NCBI GenBank assembly: GCA_013816845.1
Contig: JACDDU010000001.1
Coordinates: 681,188-745,187, forward strand
DNA: 64,000 nt
Reading direction: 5' to 3'
DNA from: Gammaproteobacteria bacterium
GTDB taxonomy: Bacteria; Pseudomonadota; Gammaproteobacteria; DSM-16500
The position numbers and the translations under genes are program-made. Under the pieces are notes generated by a model that saw nothing but the letters and a program-made list of their open reading frames with translations, was not told the origin of the DNA and did no database searches. Positions 50,800-58,407 of this stretch are shown in pieces; within the stretch, counting starts at the first letter, position 1, and every line of letters starts with the position of its first letter.

Positions 50800-51513
50800 T
50801 TAAATTAATAAATGGCCGCCATCAACAAATATGGTTTGGCCTGTCATAAACGTATTATTTAATAATAACAGAACTACTTCAGCAACTTCATTCGCTTGAC
50901 CGATATGACCCACTGGAATTTTTTCAGATAATTGATTAAACATCGCTTGCCTATCGTCCTCTGGCATTGTTTTATATCGTGGCGTGTCGATAATACCGGG
51001 CGCAACAACGTTAACTCGGATTGGAGCAAGTTCAATAGCTAATGCACGTCCTAACCCTTCCACAGCACTATTAACAGATGCCATCACGACTAAATTCTTT
51101 TGAGGTTTTTGAGAAACCATGCCAGAAAATAAAACAATAGCCCCACCGCGACGGATGTGGGGTGTGCCATATTTAGCTGCATAGTATTGCCCCCAATATT
51201 TACTATTGAAGCCTGATTTCGCGCGAATAGTTTCCATTGTTAAGAATGACCCTTTTGGAACCATAGAACCAGGCGTAGTAAGATAATCAAATTCTCCAAT
51301 ACTCTTAAAAAAAGTTTGCACTGCGTCTTCGTTTGCAATATCTAATTGGTAAAATTGAGTATCCTTAGGTAATGTATCTTTTAGTGACTGATCAATAGGA
51401 TTAAAACCAGTAATTACCAATTGCATGCTTTGACTTGCTACTAACTTAGCAGTTGCCAATCCTATTCTTGAAGTTCCGCCTATAATAATTAAACGTTTTT
51501 TTAATAACGACAT
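50800..51513 (-). CDS. atypical short-chain dehydrogenase/reductase lacking the YxxxK motif
   Basis: A 237-residue Rossmann-fold protein of the SDR family. The cofactor loop is GGTSRIG (12-18), Ser130 is in the usual active-site place, and IRVNVVAPGIIDTPR and TGQTIFVDGGHLL are typical. The catalytic Tyr-x3-Lys is replaced by Met144-x3-Asn148 (VVMASVNSAVEGLGRALA), so ordinary hydride-transfer chemistry is doubtful. A subgroup of SDRs with this Asn-containing variant exists. Divergent from the deacetylase operon, with a 14-bp palindrome at the likely promoter. Confidence 0.85.
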   Translation of the reverse strand: MSLLKKRLIIIGGTSRIGLATAKLVASQSMQLVITGFNPIDQSLKDTLPKDTQFYQLDIANEDAVQTFFKSIGEFDYLTTPGSMVPKGSFLTMETIRAKSGFNSKYWGQYYAAKYGTPHIRRGGAIVLFSGMVSQKPQKNLVVMASVNSAVEGLGRALAIELAPIRVNVVAPGIIDTPRYKTMPEDDRQAMFNQLSEKIPVGHIGQANEVAEVVLLLLNNTFMTGQTIFVDGGHLLI

Positions 51514-51945
51514 ATCCCTTCCTCTCTATATTCAATTCGAAATTGTCCTAGCTTCATCCATTCGAATGCTCTGCCATTTGCCCTATTGATCCAAATCGCA
51601 CTGCTGCTATTTTCTTTCTTCTAAATTAAGCCTTGCTCGTTTATTATATTATATACCCCTAGTACTAGGGTGATTATTATCTAAGTCATGGATTTAGGTA
51701 GATGTAATGCCGACCATCATTAATTTTGTCTTTGAAAAATCCTATATGGGGACCATCGCTATAACCTTCTCAAAGCCGATAACTCGCAACGATGTAAACA
51801 TGAATTTTGAGTGGCCGGACTCACTTTTTGATATCTAACTGCCTTACGATCGCTATTTATTTGTAGTGCTGAAGTTATTACATTTTGATGAATAGATAGG
51901 ATTTAAACTTTTAAATGAAATTTATTATTTATCTAAGGAAGTCAA
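51514..51945. promoter_or_regulatory. divergent intergenic region of the SDR/deacetylase cluster
   Basis: A 432-bp stretch with no supported gene. It contains the palindrome listed separately and several AT-rich tracts. On the + side the deacetylase ATG at 51946 is preceded by TAAGGAAG as ribosome-binding site. No regulator gene is visible nearby. Confidence 0.5.
51643..51670 (-). promoter_or_regulatory. perfect palindromic operator CCCTAGTACTAGGG next to a TATAAT box
   Basis: CCCTAGTACTAGGG (51657-51670) is a perfect 14-bp palindrome. Reading the minus strand it is followed four bases later by TATAAT (51653 to 51648), with a second TATAAT ending at 51643. It sits where a repressor or MerR-type activator would act on the SDR promoter. 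The flank ATACCCC..GGGT recalls CsoR/FrmR-type sites, but the identity of the binding protein is not known. Confidence 0.55.
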
Positions 51946-52788
51946 ATGACAAAAAAATCTTTGCGATCATATTGGCCTAATAAAGCTAAATTAGCGATAT
52001 CAATTTCTATGCAATTTGAAGCAGGAGGCCAACCTGATCGCGGCGTTGAAAGCCCATTCTCAGGTACTCCCTTACCGAGTGAATATCCTGACTTGCCAGC
52101 TCAAACTTGGTTTGAATATGGTTATCTAGAAGGTATTCCACGTCTATTGGAGTTATGGGATAAGTATGACATCAAAGTAACCTCTCACATGGTCGGTAAA
52201 GCAGTCCTTGCGAATCCTGATTTAGCGAAAGAAATTGTTAAAAGAGGTCATGAAGCTGCTGCCCACGGTATGAGCTGGGAATCTCAATATAATATGAAGA
52301 GAGAACAGGAAAAAAAATTTATAGCTGATGGTGTGAAAGCTATTCAAAAGGTAACAGGGGTAACGGCAGTGGGTTACAATTGTAATTGGTTAAGACGCAG
52401 TGTCAATACAATTGAAATCTTACAAGCGTTAGGTTTTCTTTATCATATCGATGATGTTAGTCGTGACCATCCCTTCATCATTCAAGCCAATAAGCATCCA
52501 TTTGTTGTCGTTCCTTATACTTTGAGATGCAATGATATTGTTTTATTTGAAGGACGACATTTTTCACCGGATAATTTTTTCCAAACACTGAAATATGAGT
52601 TTGATCAACTTTATTCAGAAGGCAATTCTCGGCAACGCATGATGTCGATTAGCACGCACGATAGAATTGGCGGAACACCTTCTGTCGTTAAAGCGCTGGA
52701 TAAGTTTTTAGATTATGCAAGCAAGCACCGCGGCATTTGGTTTGCACGTAAAGATGAAATTGCTAACTGGACTCTAAAAAACCAATAA
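51946..52788 (+). CDS. polysaccharide deacetylase-family protein (PuuE/HpPgdA-like)
   Basis: A 280-residue NodB-fold hydrolase, cytoplasmic (no signal peptide). It belongs to the atypical branch with allantoinase PuuE and Helicobacter PgdA: GHEAAAHGMSWE (His102, His107) gives the metal histidines, and the metal-acid position reads SISMQFEAGGQPD. The late stretch HDRIGGTPSVVKALDKFLDY closes the fold. The substrate could be a cyclic amide/ureide or an N-acetyl sugar; the family does not decide it. First gene of a run with a SnoaL-like and a tautomerase gene, divergent from an SDR. Confidence 0.8.
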   Translation: MTKKSLRSYWPNKAKLAISISMQFEAGGQPDRGVESPFSGTPLPSEYPDLPAQTWFEYGYLEGIPRLLELWDKYDIKVTSHMVGKAVLANPDLAKEIVKRGHEAAAHGMSWESQYNMKREQEKKFIADGVKAIQKVTGVTAVGYNCNWLRRSVNTIEILQALGFLYHIDDVSRDHPFIIQANKHPFVVVPYTLRCNDIVLFEGRHFSPDNFFQTLKYEFDQLYSEGNSRQRMMSISTHDRIGGTPSVVKALDKFLDYASKHRGIWFARKDEIANWTLKNQ

Positions 52789-52823
52789 ATTTTTTGTAAA
52801 TTTATTTTTTCAAGGATGATATC

Positions 52824-53381
52824 ATGAAATTTTTAAATTTATTTAATTCAATTTTTTTTACTCTTATCATGATGGGTGCCATACAAATCGCATCCGCAAC
52901 TGAAATGAATAAAAGGGAGTGGGTCAAACCTAAATCAATTACCATAGATAAATCACTAAACAAATCAACCGCCAAACAAATGCTTGATACTGCCCAACTT
53001 TATTATACATTTTGGAATTCAGGGAACACGAAGTACCTTGATGCAGTACTTTCCCCAAATTTTATCGATCACACATTACCTCAAGGCCGTCCGCAAGGTC
53101 CAGAGGGTTTAAAGCTTGCTTCAAAAACTTTTCGCCAAGCCGTTCCAAATCTCTCCTGCTCCTTAGATGATTTATTAATCGTTGGAGAAATGGTGACCGC
53201 GCGTTTACTTTTTGAAGGCACTTTTGCTGGAGAATTTAAAGGACATCCGCCGACCAATAAACCAGTCAAATTTTTAGCGATTGATATCTTACATATTAAA
53301 GAAGGTAAGATTATTGAAGATTGGCATTTAGAAGACAATTTAACTTTAATGCAACAACTGAATGCCGTGAAAATTCAATAA
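52824..53381 (+). CDS. SnoaL-like (ester cyclase-type) exported protein
   Basis: A 185-residue protein with a signal peptide (about 1-25, ending ASAT) and a single SnoaL-like NTF2-fold domain. Typical segments are YYTFWNSGNTKYLDAVLSPN, FIDHTLPQGRPQGPEGLK, and VKFLAIDILHIKEGKIIEDWHLED. The fold hosts cyclases, isomerases and hydrolases; reaction unknown. It follows the deacetylase by 35 bases and precedes the tautomerase by 26, so a single operon is likely. Confidence 0.8.
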   Translation: MKFLNLFNSIFFTLIMMGAIQIASATEMNKREWVKPKSITIDKSLNKSTAKQMLDTAQLYYTFWNSGNTKYLDAVLSPNFIDHTLPQGRPQGPEGLKLASKTFRQAVPNLSCSLDDLLIVGEMVTARLLFEGTFAGEFKGHPPTNKPVKFLAIDILHIKEGKIIEDWHLEDNLTLMQQLNAVKIQ

Positions 53382-53407
53382 TAGTAACAACCAATGAGGT
53401 GAAAAAT

Positions 53408-53776
53408 ATGCCGCAAATATATATTGAATATTCTGCAAATATTACACAAGTTAACTTTGAAGAAATTTTAAAACATATTAATGCAAATGTTGCAAAGATT
53501 GTTGAAGTTTCGCCAAATCGTTGCAAAGGACGACTAATTAAATATCCCGATTTTTTGATTGGTGATGCATACAATGCCGAAGATGCATTTATTTTTGTTC
53601 AGGTTTGTATACAAGCTAAACGAAGCGAGCTTCAGAAACAGCAAATAGGCGATGCTGTATTACAAATTTTGAAAGACTTTGCAATGCCAAAACTAACTGA
53701 TCAAAAGCTAAAGTGTTCGCCCAGAGTTGAAGTACGAGGTTTTGATTTATATCTATTTAGTGATTGGACGTCTTAA
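53408..53776 (+). CDS. 5-carboxymethyl-2-hydroxymuconate isomerase-family tautomerase
   Basis: A 122-residue member of the tautomerase superfamily (CHMI/HpaF branch). It starts MPQIYIEYSANI, giving the N-terminal catalytic Pro after Met removal, and has the CHMI pattern of a single domain with VQVCIQAKRSELQKQQIGDAV. The ATG at 53408 with GAGGTG upstream is required to expose the Pro; a longer frame beginning at 53321 is not credible. No other homoprotocatechuate genes are near, so the natural substrate is uncertain. Confidence 0.82.
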   Translation: MPQIYIEYSANITQVNFEEILKHINANVAKIVEVSPNRCKGRLIKYPDFLIGDAYNAEDAFIFVQVCIQAKRSELQKQQIGDAVLQILKDFAMPKLTDQKLKCSPRVEVRGFDLYLFSDWTS

Positions 53777-54114
53777 TTTGTGGAATTATGCGATGAATAT
53801 CTGCGTGACATTCGCGTAAAGAATTAGTGAACTGATTTCAATTATAAGTACGTTTAAGAATTGTGGCTGACAATGCTTATTTCAGCCTAAGGCTTTGTCA
53901 ATATTGGAATCAAATATCGAGCCCATAATAACAAGTACGCTTATAGATATAAGTCAACACCTACCATATTAAACAATCCCATCCTTGGTAATTAATGTGA
54001 TTAGTTATAGAGATAGTCTCATCTAACCCTTAAACTTCCCCAATAGACCTCCTCTACCCGCGTATGATATTCTTTTTGCAAATATAAACTAACTATAAAA
54101 TAGAGGTAATGATT
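53777..54114. other. gene-free stretch
   Basis: 338 bases of AT-rich DNA with no supported gene, RNA or clear repeat. The ribosome-binding site of the next small gene (GAGG, 54103-54106) is at its end. Confidence 0.5.
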
Positions 54115-54402
54115 ATGACGAGGAACACAATATTATTAGGCAAAGGAAGGTTAGGTAATGATTGCAATCCCAAGGCTACTTTATTCACTTTTCCCACCAA
54201 AGAAAAACAAGCCACTGCGTGGGATGATTTAAAGATAAAATATAAGGCAGTTGAAAAACCCTTTATTCAAACGACTGGTTATTTCGGCGATCAAGGCTTA
54301 TTTAAAGTTGCAGAAGGCAGATGTAAACATGGTACTAGAGTTATACTTGAACAAAACGTACCAAACAATTCTTCCTCACCCTCTCCTCTGCGTAAAGGAT
54401 AG
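54115..54402 (+). CDS. small hypothetical protein, 95 residues
   Basis: No family recognised. The frame from the ATG at 54115 has a GAGG site eight bases upstream (an ATG two codons earlier is too close to it). The protein is basic and compact (MTRNTILLGKGRLGNDCNPK; FIQTTGYFGDQGLFKVAEGR), without signal peptide or membrane helix; it could be a small beta-rich domain. A hairpin follows its stop by about 40 bases. Base composition resembles neighbouring accessory genes. Confidence 0.5.
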   Translation: MTRNTILLGKGRLGNDCNPKATLFTFPTKEKQATAWDDLKIKYKAVEKPFIQTTGYFGDQGLFKVAEGRCKHGTRVILEQNVPNNSSSPSPLRKG

Positions 54403-54440
54403 GAACAAAATTTTATCGCATAAGTCACTCATCATATAAA

Positions 54441-54476
54441 TTTAGCCTGGACTAAATGAAAGAAATCCAGGCTAAA
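54441..54476. terminator. hairpin between convergent genes at 54.4 kb
   Basis: An 11-bp perfect stem, TTTAGCCTGGA (54441-54451) with TCCAGGCTAAA (54466-54476), and a 14-nt loop. The minus-strand exit reads TTTATATG, so it fits best as terminator of the DnaJ-domain gene, perhaps bidirectional. Confidence 0.55.
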
Positions 54477-54534
54477 GTTGCATTCAACCGTCGTTAATTG
54501 ATTGAGAAATTTTTTGCTGTGTTATTGTTATCCG

Positions 54535-55689
54535 CTAAAATCTACCACGATTGAAGTTAAGCTGCGATTCATTGCGGAAATTTAAAAGATTTTCGTAAGC
54601 TTCATTCGCCCAACTTAATTGATTGGGATATATCGAAGTAATTGCAAGACAATGTTGTTCACCAGAAGTCAAATCTTTTGCTTCTTTTAAAGAGAGCAAG
54701 CTATGCTTCACTAAGTCATAGGCAGTATATAAGTTTGTTACTTGTTGGTCGGTTAGCTTTGAAACTTCCTCTAAAGACAATGCGGGCAAAGACTGTTTTT
54801 TATGGAAGTTATGCAAATAACTTTTTAGTAAGGAAATTTTGCTGAATACATCGCTATCTTGATTATAACATTGCTGTAAATAGTTTTCGTTTAAACCCGT
54901 ATATCGAGCCAGGTCGCCAATAAAACTATCTTTAATGACTACCTTTGGTTTACGTGTGGGCTGTGCTTTAAAGAAAATGGTGTGCGTCTGAGTAAGTTGC
55001 GTAGTAGGCATTTCTGATTGTTGCGCTGTGTTGGGCACATTCAAGGCTTTTAACTTTTGCATGGCCGCTTCACACCACCGCTTAATATAATGACCTTCAA
55101 TAGGGATTGTAGCAATAGCGAGGCGTTCTGTTTCGGACAAAGCTTTAGCTTGATCCATACTCAAATACCTTTCCTCAATCAAAATTGTACAAGTGATTAA
55201 ATTAGTCATTTCTTGATCCGTTGTATTGAGCGCTTCATTAATACTCAATGCAGGATTAGATTTTGTTTTAAAATTTTCTAAATAAACCCTTAATCCAGAC
55301 AATCTATCATAACGTCCATCATCTTTTTTATAACATTCTGTGATGTAAGATAAATCTAAACCGATATCTTCAGCTATGGAATGGAGAAAATAATATTCAT
55401 TTTGTGTAATGTCTAACTCATCAGGATCTACTGAGGAAGATACTTCATAATCGGGTGTGGATGATCCTGTCAAATGACTTAAGTCATAGTCAGAACGTTT
55501 AACGACATCGGAAAGCGTTTCGTAAGCGATCTGAACTTCTTGAAATAGCGTACTATCTTCCGAAATCGCAACAGGGTGTTTGTCAGGATGGAGCATTAGA
55601 ATTTTTTTATGATAGGCAGCTTTTATAACCTCAGGCGTTGCAAAAGCACTGACCCCTAAAACGTCGTAATAATTTCTCGATGTTGACAT
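54535..55689 (-). CDS. DnaJ-domain protein with two C-terminal helical repeats
   Basis: A 384-residue protein. A J domain occupies residues 6-75 (NYYDVLGVSAFATPEVIKAA; HPD at 34-36), intact and so able to stimulate an Hsp70. It lacks the Gly/Phe, zinc and C-terminal domains of DnaJ. Instead two related modules of about 115 residues follow (about 103-216 and 256-371), each with a Tyr-Leu-x-Asn-Phe helix, an ALS-xx-E-x(5)-TDQ-x2-TNL helix and a LS-x3-AK-x-L segment. Such LS..A..LT repeats resemble helical repeats in Legionella effectors. ATG at 55689 is preferred over a TTG four codons upstream. Secretion is unproven. Confidence 0.7.
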   Translation of the reverse strand: MSTSRNYYDVLGVSAFATPEVIKAAYHKKILMLHPDKHPVAISEDSTLFQEVQIAYETLSDVVKRSDYDLSHLTGSSTPDYEVSSSVDPDELDITQNEYYFLHSIAEDIGLDLSYITECYKKDDGRYDRLSGLRVYLENFKTKSNPALSINEALNTTDQEMTNLITCTILIEERYLSMDQAKALSETERLAIATIPIEGHYIKRWCEAAMQKLKALNVPNTAQQSEMPTTQLTQTHTIFFKAQPTRKPKVVIKDSFIGDLARYTGLNENYLQQCYNQDSDVFSKISLLKSYLHNFHKKQSLPALSLEEVSKLTDQQVTNLYTAYDLVKHSLLSLKEAKDLTSGEQHCLAITSIYPNQLSWANEAYENLLNFRNESQLNFNRGRF

Positions 55690-55945
55690 TAACCTTCCCA
55701 ATTTTTTTAATAATTATGGGGCGAATTTAAACTAAAAAGGTATAAAAATCCACGGCAAGATATTTCATCATTTAAAATACGTAACACCAGATCAAGCTGA
55801 TGTTTATTTATCCATGGATAATTTTAATAGATGAGATCAATAGTAATATTTTCTTATGTATTTCATAGATTTATAATAACAATTCAATCGACTTCGTTCT
55901 TACCAACTATTAATAGTAAAATATAATGAAATGTGAGGGTGGTTT

Positions 55946-56455
55946 ATGAATCAGGAAATTAATCTTTTAATTATCAAGATTGGTCAACATTTTAAAGAAA
56001 AAAATCTTTCTTTGGTTACAGCAGAATCATGTACCGGTGGGGGGCTTGCATATCAAATAAGCAAAGAGCCTAAATCCTCATCTATTTTAGAGCGCGGCTA
56101 CATCACTTACTCTAATCCTGCTAAAGAAAGTTTACTTAACGTTAAACCTACCACATTACAAATGCATGGCGCGGTTAGTAAAGAAGTTGCGGTGGAAATG
56201 GCTGCGGGAGCTCTCAAGAATAGTCAAGCTCAGGTAAGCATTGCCATTACGGGCATAGCAGGCCCAGACAAAGTTCCACACGCAAATAATGAATCTCAAG
56301 CAGAAGGCACGGTTTGGATTAGTTACATCGATGTTTTTGGAAATCAAATTACCAAAAAAAAAGATATAAAAGGTACTAGAGCTCAATTTATTGATCTAGT
56401 GATAATATTTTCATTACAAATACTTGCAGACCAATCTAAACATTTATTGAATTAA
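55946..56455 (+). CDS. pncC: nicotinamide-nucleotide amidase (CinA C-terminal/PncC family)
   Basis: A 169-residue CinA-C domain protein that deamidates NMN to NaMN in the pyridine nucleotide cycle. Signature LVTAESCTGGGLAYQIS near residue 20 and SIAITGIAGPDK around residue 97, with GYITYSNPAKESLL between. It is a stand-alone C-terminal domain, as in E. coli PncC; no N-terminal CinA domain is present. Strong ribosome-binding site (GAGGGTGG). A second insertion (VPHANNESQAEG) is slightly longer than usual. Confidence 0.88.
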   Translation: MNQEINLLIIKIGQHFKEKNLSLVTAESCTGGGLAYQISKEPKSSSILERGYITYSNPAKESLLNVKPTTLQMHGAVSKEVAVEMAAGALKNSQAQVSIAITGIAGPDKVPHANNESQAEGTVWISYIDVFGNQITKKKDIKGTRAQFIDLVIIFSLQILADQSKHLLN

Positions 56456-56522
56456 ATAAATGCAATCGATGGTTAATTTTTTGTTAAAATAAGGATTCAT
56501 AGGATCGCAAGAGGGAACGAGA

Positions 56523-56627
56523 ATGAGAAAGGTTCGAAAATTGATTTCATTTATTTTTTTCGTATGGAACTTAATTGGTATTTACCAAACAATTTTTTCA
56601 AAAAAACGTAAGCCTCGGAAAAAATAA
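56523..56627 (+). CDS. 34-residue membrane peptide with basic ends
   Basis: A short frame with a good GAGGG site seven bases upstream of the ATG. The peptide has a basic start (MRKVRK), one hydrophobic helix of about 19 residues (LISFIFFVWNLIGIYQTIF) and a strongly basic tail (SKKRKPRKK). This is the layout of small inner-membrane regulatory peptides. No homologue is recognised. It lies 67 bases after pncC in the same direction. Confidence 0.45.
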   Translation: MRKVRKLISFIFFVWNLIGIYQTIFSKKRKPRKK

Positions 56628-56849
56628 CGCTGAATAGTTATTTATCCAGTATCTTTTTGAAAATTTCTCAGAAACCTTATGACGCTGAAGCGTATCTTTT
56701 CATAACATTATTAACATGTTGCAGAAACGATTTTTTATTATGTATTGCATAAACTAGTTGTTTAGATAGAAATATCAATCAAAGATAATGCCTTAATCCT
56801 TAGTTTGTACTTTACTGATATGAAGCATGCACCAAAGCAATTCTATTGT

Positions 56850-56882
56850 TAAAAAAAACTGCGGACTGACTAAGTCCGCAGT
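56850..56882 (-). terminator. intrinsic terminator of the 56893-57699 gene
   Basis: A 10-bp stem (56858-56867 with 56873-56882) and 5-nt loop; on the minus strand it ends in TTTTTTT. It starts ten bases after the stop codon. Confidence 0.88.
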
Positions 56883-56892
56883 GCATGAAACC

Positions 56893-57699
56893 TTACTGCT
56901 TATTTCGAGGTGAAGGTGGACTAACTTGCACTTCTTCATTTTTATTAGCGGCACCATGTTTAAAGATGTTGGCAACATTTTTAATTTTTGCAAACATTGT
57001 ATTATCTGTAACTTCATGTTCACGAGGTTTTGGCTGTTCAGCAACTGATAAAACTTTCAAAATTAAAGGCGCTTGACGCTCAATGATATCAACTTCATCT
57101 AAATCATCTTTATTAAAATTTCTGATTTCTTTTAAAAAGGCTTTATGGTGTTTACGATCCCCAGCGAATTTTTGCAATAAGTCGGAAGTCGTGGAATGGT
57201 GAAGCTTAGGTTGACTTTGTATCTTCTTAAGAAGTTGTTGGTGTTCATTACGATAACTTGATTGTTGGTAAACTTTCCAAGCCTCAGAAGCAACAATCTT
57301 CTCTTCATCAGTCATGGAAGCAATGACTTTCTCATCGATAGCTTTATATAAAGCGCTATTTTTAGGATTAAGTACATAGAGACGATACTTAGATTCATTT
57401 GCTATTTTATTGTTTAAATCAATCATGGCGCCAATGACAATTAACGCTTTTTTCATTTCTCTATTTGCTTTTTCTTCTTTGCTGATATCATCCCTGCCAA
57501 AATTTCCCGGTGCAGTTAGATTATAATCCGTATCTAAATAAAACTTGGTATTATTTGGACCATCTAGATAAGCGCCTGGTGAGCTCAACTCCCAAACAAG
57601 ACTTTTGAGACTTAATAATTCTTGATGACGGTTTGATCCAGCTTCGCTGATTTCTCTTAGGGTTTGTTTGATTTTTAAGAATGATTTGATTTGGGACAT
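56893..57699 (-). CDS. hypothetical soluble protein, 268 residues
   Basis: No family recognised. It is hydrophilic, helical and Lys/Glu rich, with no signal peptide or membrane helix. The start is firm (AAGGAG site). A helical N-terminus (MSQIKSFLKIKQTLREISEA) is followed by a Gly/Pro/Asn/Asp-rich stretch, a long helical body with His clusters (QPKLHHSTT, DRKHHKAFLKEI), and a flexible tail (NKNEEVQVSPPSPRNKQ). It has its own terminator and a 180-bp upstream gap, so it is a stand-alone unit. Polar C-terminal tails like this occur in type IV effectors, but that is only suggestive. Confidence 0.6.
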   Translation of the reverse strand: MSQIKSFLKIKQTLREISEAGSNRHQELLSLKSLVWELSSPGAYLDGPNNTKFYLDTDYNLTAPGNFGRDDISKEEKANREMKKALIVIGAMIDLNNKIANESKYRLYVLNPKNSALYKAIDEKVIASMTDEEKIVASEAWKVYQQSSYRNEHQQLLKKIQSQPKLHHSTTSDLLQKFAGDRKHHKAFLKEIRNFNKDDLDEVDIIERQAPLILKVLSVAEQPKPREHEVTDNTMFAKIKNVANIFKHGAANKNEEVQVSPPSPRNKQ

Positions 57700-57878
57700 T
57701 TTTCTCTCCTTAGATAATTAACAACGCTTTCATTCATAGAAAGCTTAAGCCTAAATCGTTAAGACCCTAAAAGTGTATTAACTTTTACTTAAGGAAATCT
57801 TAAGAATAGAATTTTACTTTTAATTAGGTTTTTAACTGAAGAAGAGAGAAAATCAAAAATAGTTACACAATAATGCAA

Positions 57879-58286
57879 TTAATGCAATTTAGAACGATCA
57901 GGTTCGGCTAGACTAATAGGTGCGGTTAGCATGAACTTAGGCACGGCTACTTCAAATTGATTGCCCACAAGATCTTGCACGACATAGAAGCCTTCCATTG
58001 TTCCTTGTGGAGTGGCGAGTTGGCAGAAACTCCGATAAGTAAAAGGTTGATCTGGTTTAAGTAGCGGTTGCAAACCCACAACACCCACACCTTGAATTTC
58101 CTCAATCTTACCCGTCATATCAACCAACTTCCAATAACGAGTAAGTAACTGAACAATGGATTGACTTTCATTGTTGATGGTAATGTCATAAGACCAAACA
58201 AATTTACGAATCGCAGGGTCTGATTGCTCAGCTACAAAACTAGGCGCAGTCGTTACAATAATTTTGGGTAATTTTTCATTCATCAT
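57879..58286 (-). CDS. apaG: ApaG protein
   Basis: A 135-residue fibronectin-type-III-fold protein (ApaG/CorD family). Conserved segments are FVWSYDITINNESQSIVQLL, RYWKLVDMTGKIEEIQGVGV and a long GxVGLQPLLKPDQPFTYRSF followed by GTMEGFYVV. The molecular role is still unclear. Starts further upstream would add a hydrophobic extension not found in the family, so 58286 (MMNEKLPK) is chosen. In E. coli apaG adjoins ksgA and apaH; here it is beside mpl. Confidence 0.92.
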   Translation of the reverse strand: MMNEKLPKIIVTTAPSFVAEQSDPAIRKFVWSYDITINNESQSIVQLLTRYWKLVDMTGKIEEIQGVGVVGLQPLLKPDQPFTYRSFCQLATPQGTMEGFYVVQDLVGNQFEVAVPKFMLTAPISLAEPDRSKLH

Positions 58287-58407
58287 GTTCGCTACACTAA
58301 CAAAATAACTAATAAACATAATATAACATAAGCGATAAATCCAAGCCACGCACCGGACTTGGTGAATTCAAAATTGATTTTATCATCATGATCTTGCATT
58401 GTGAAAT

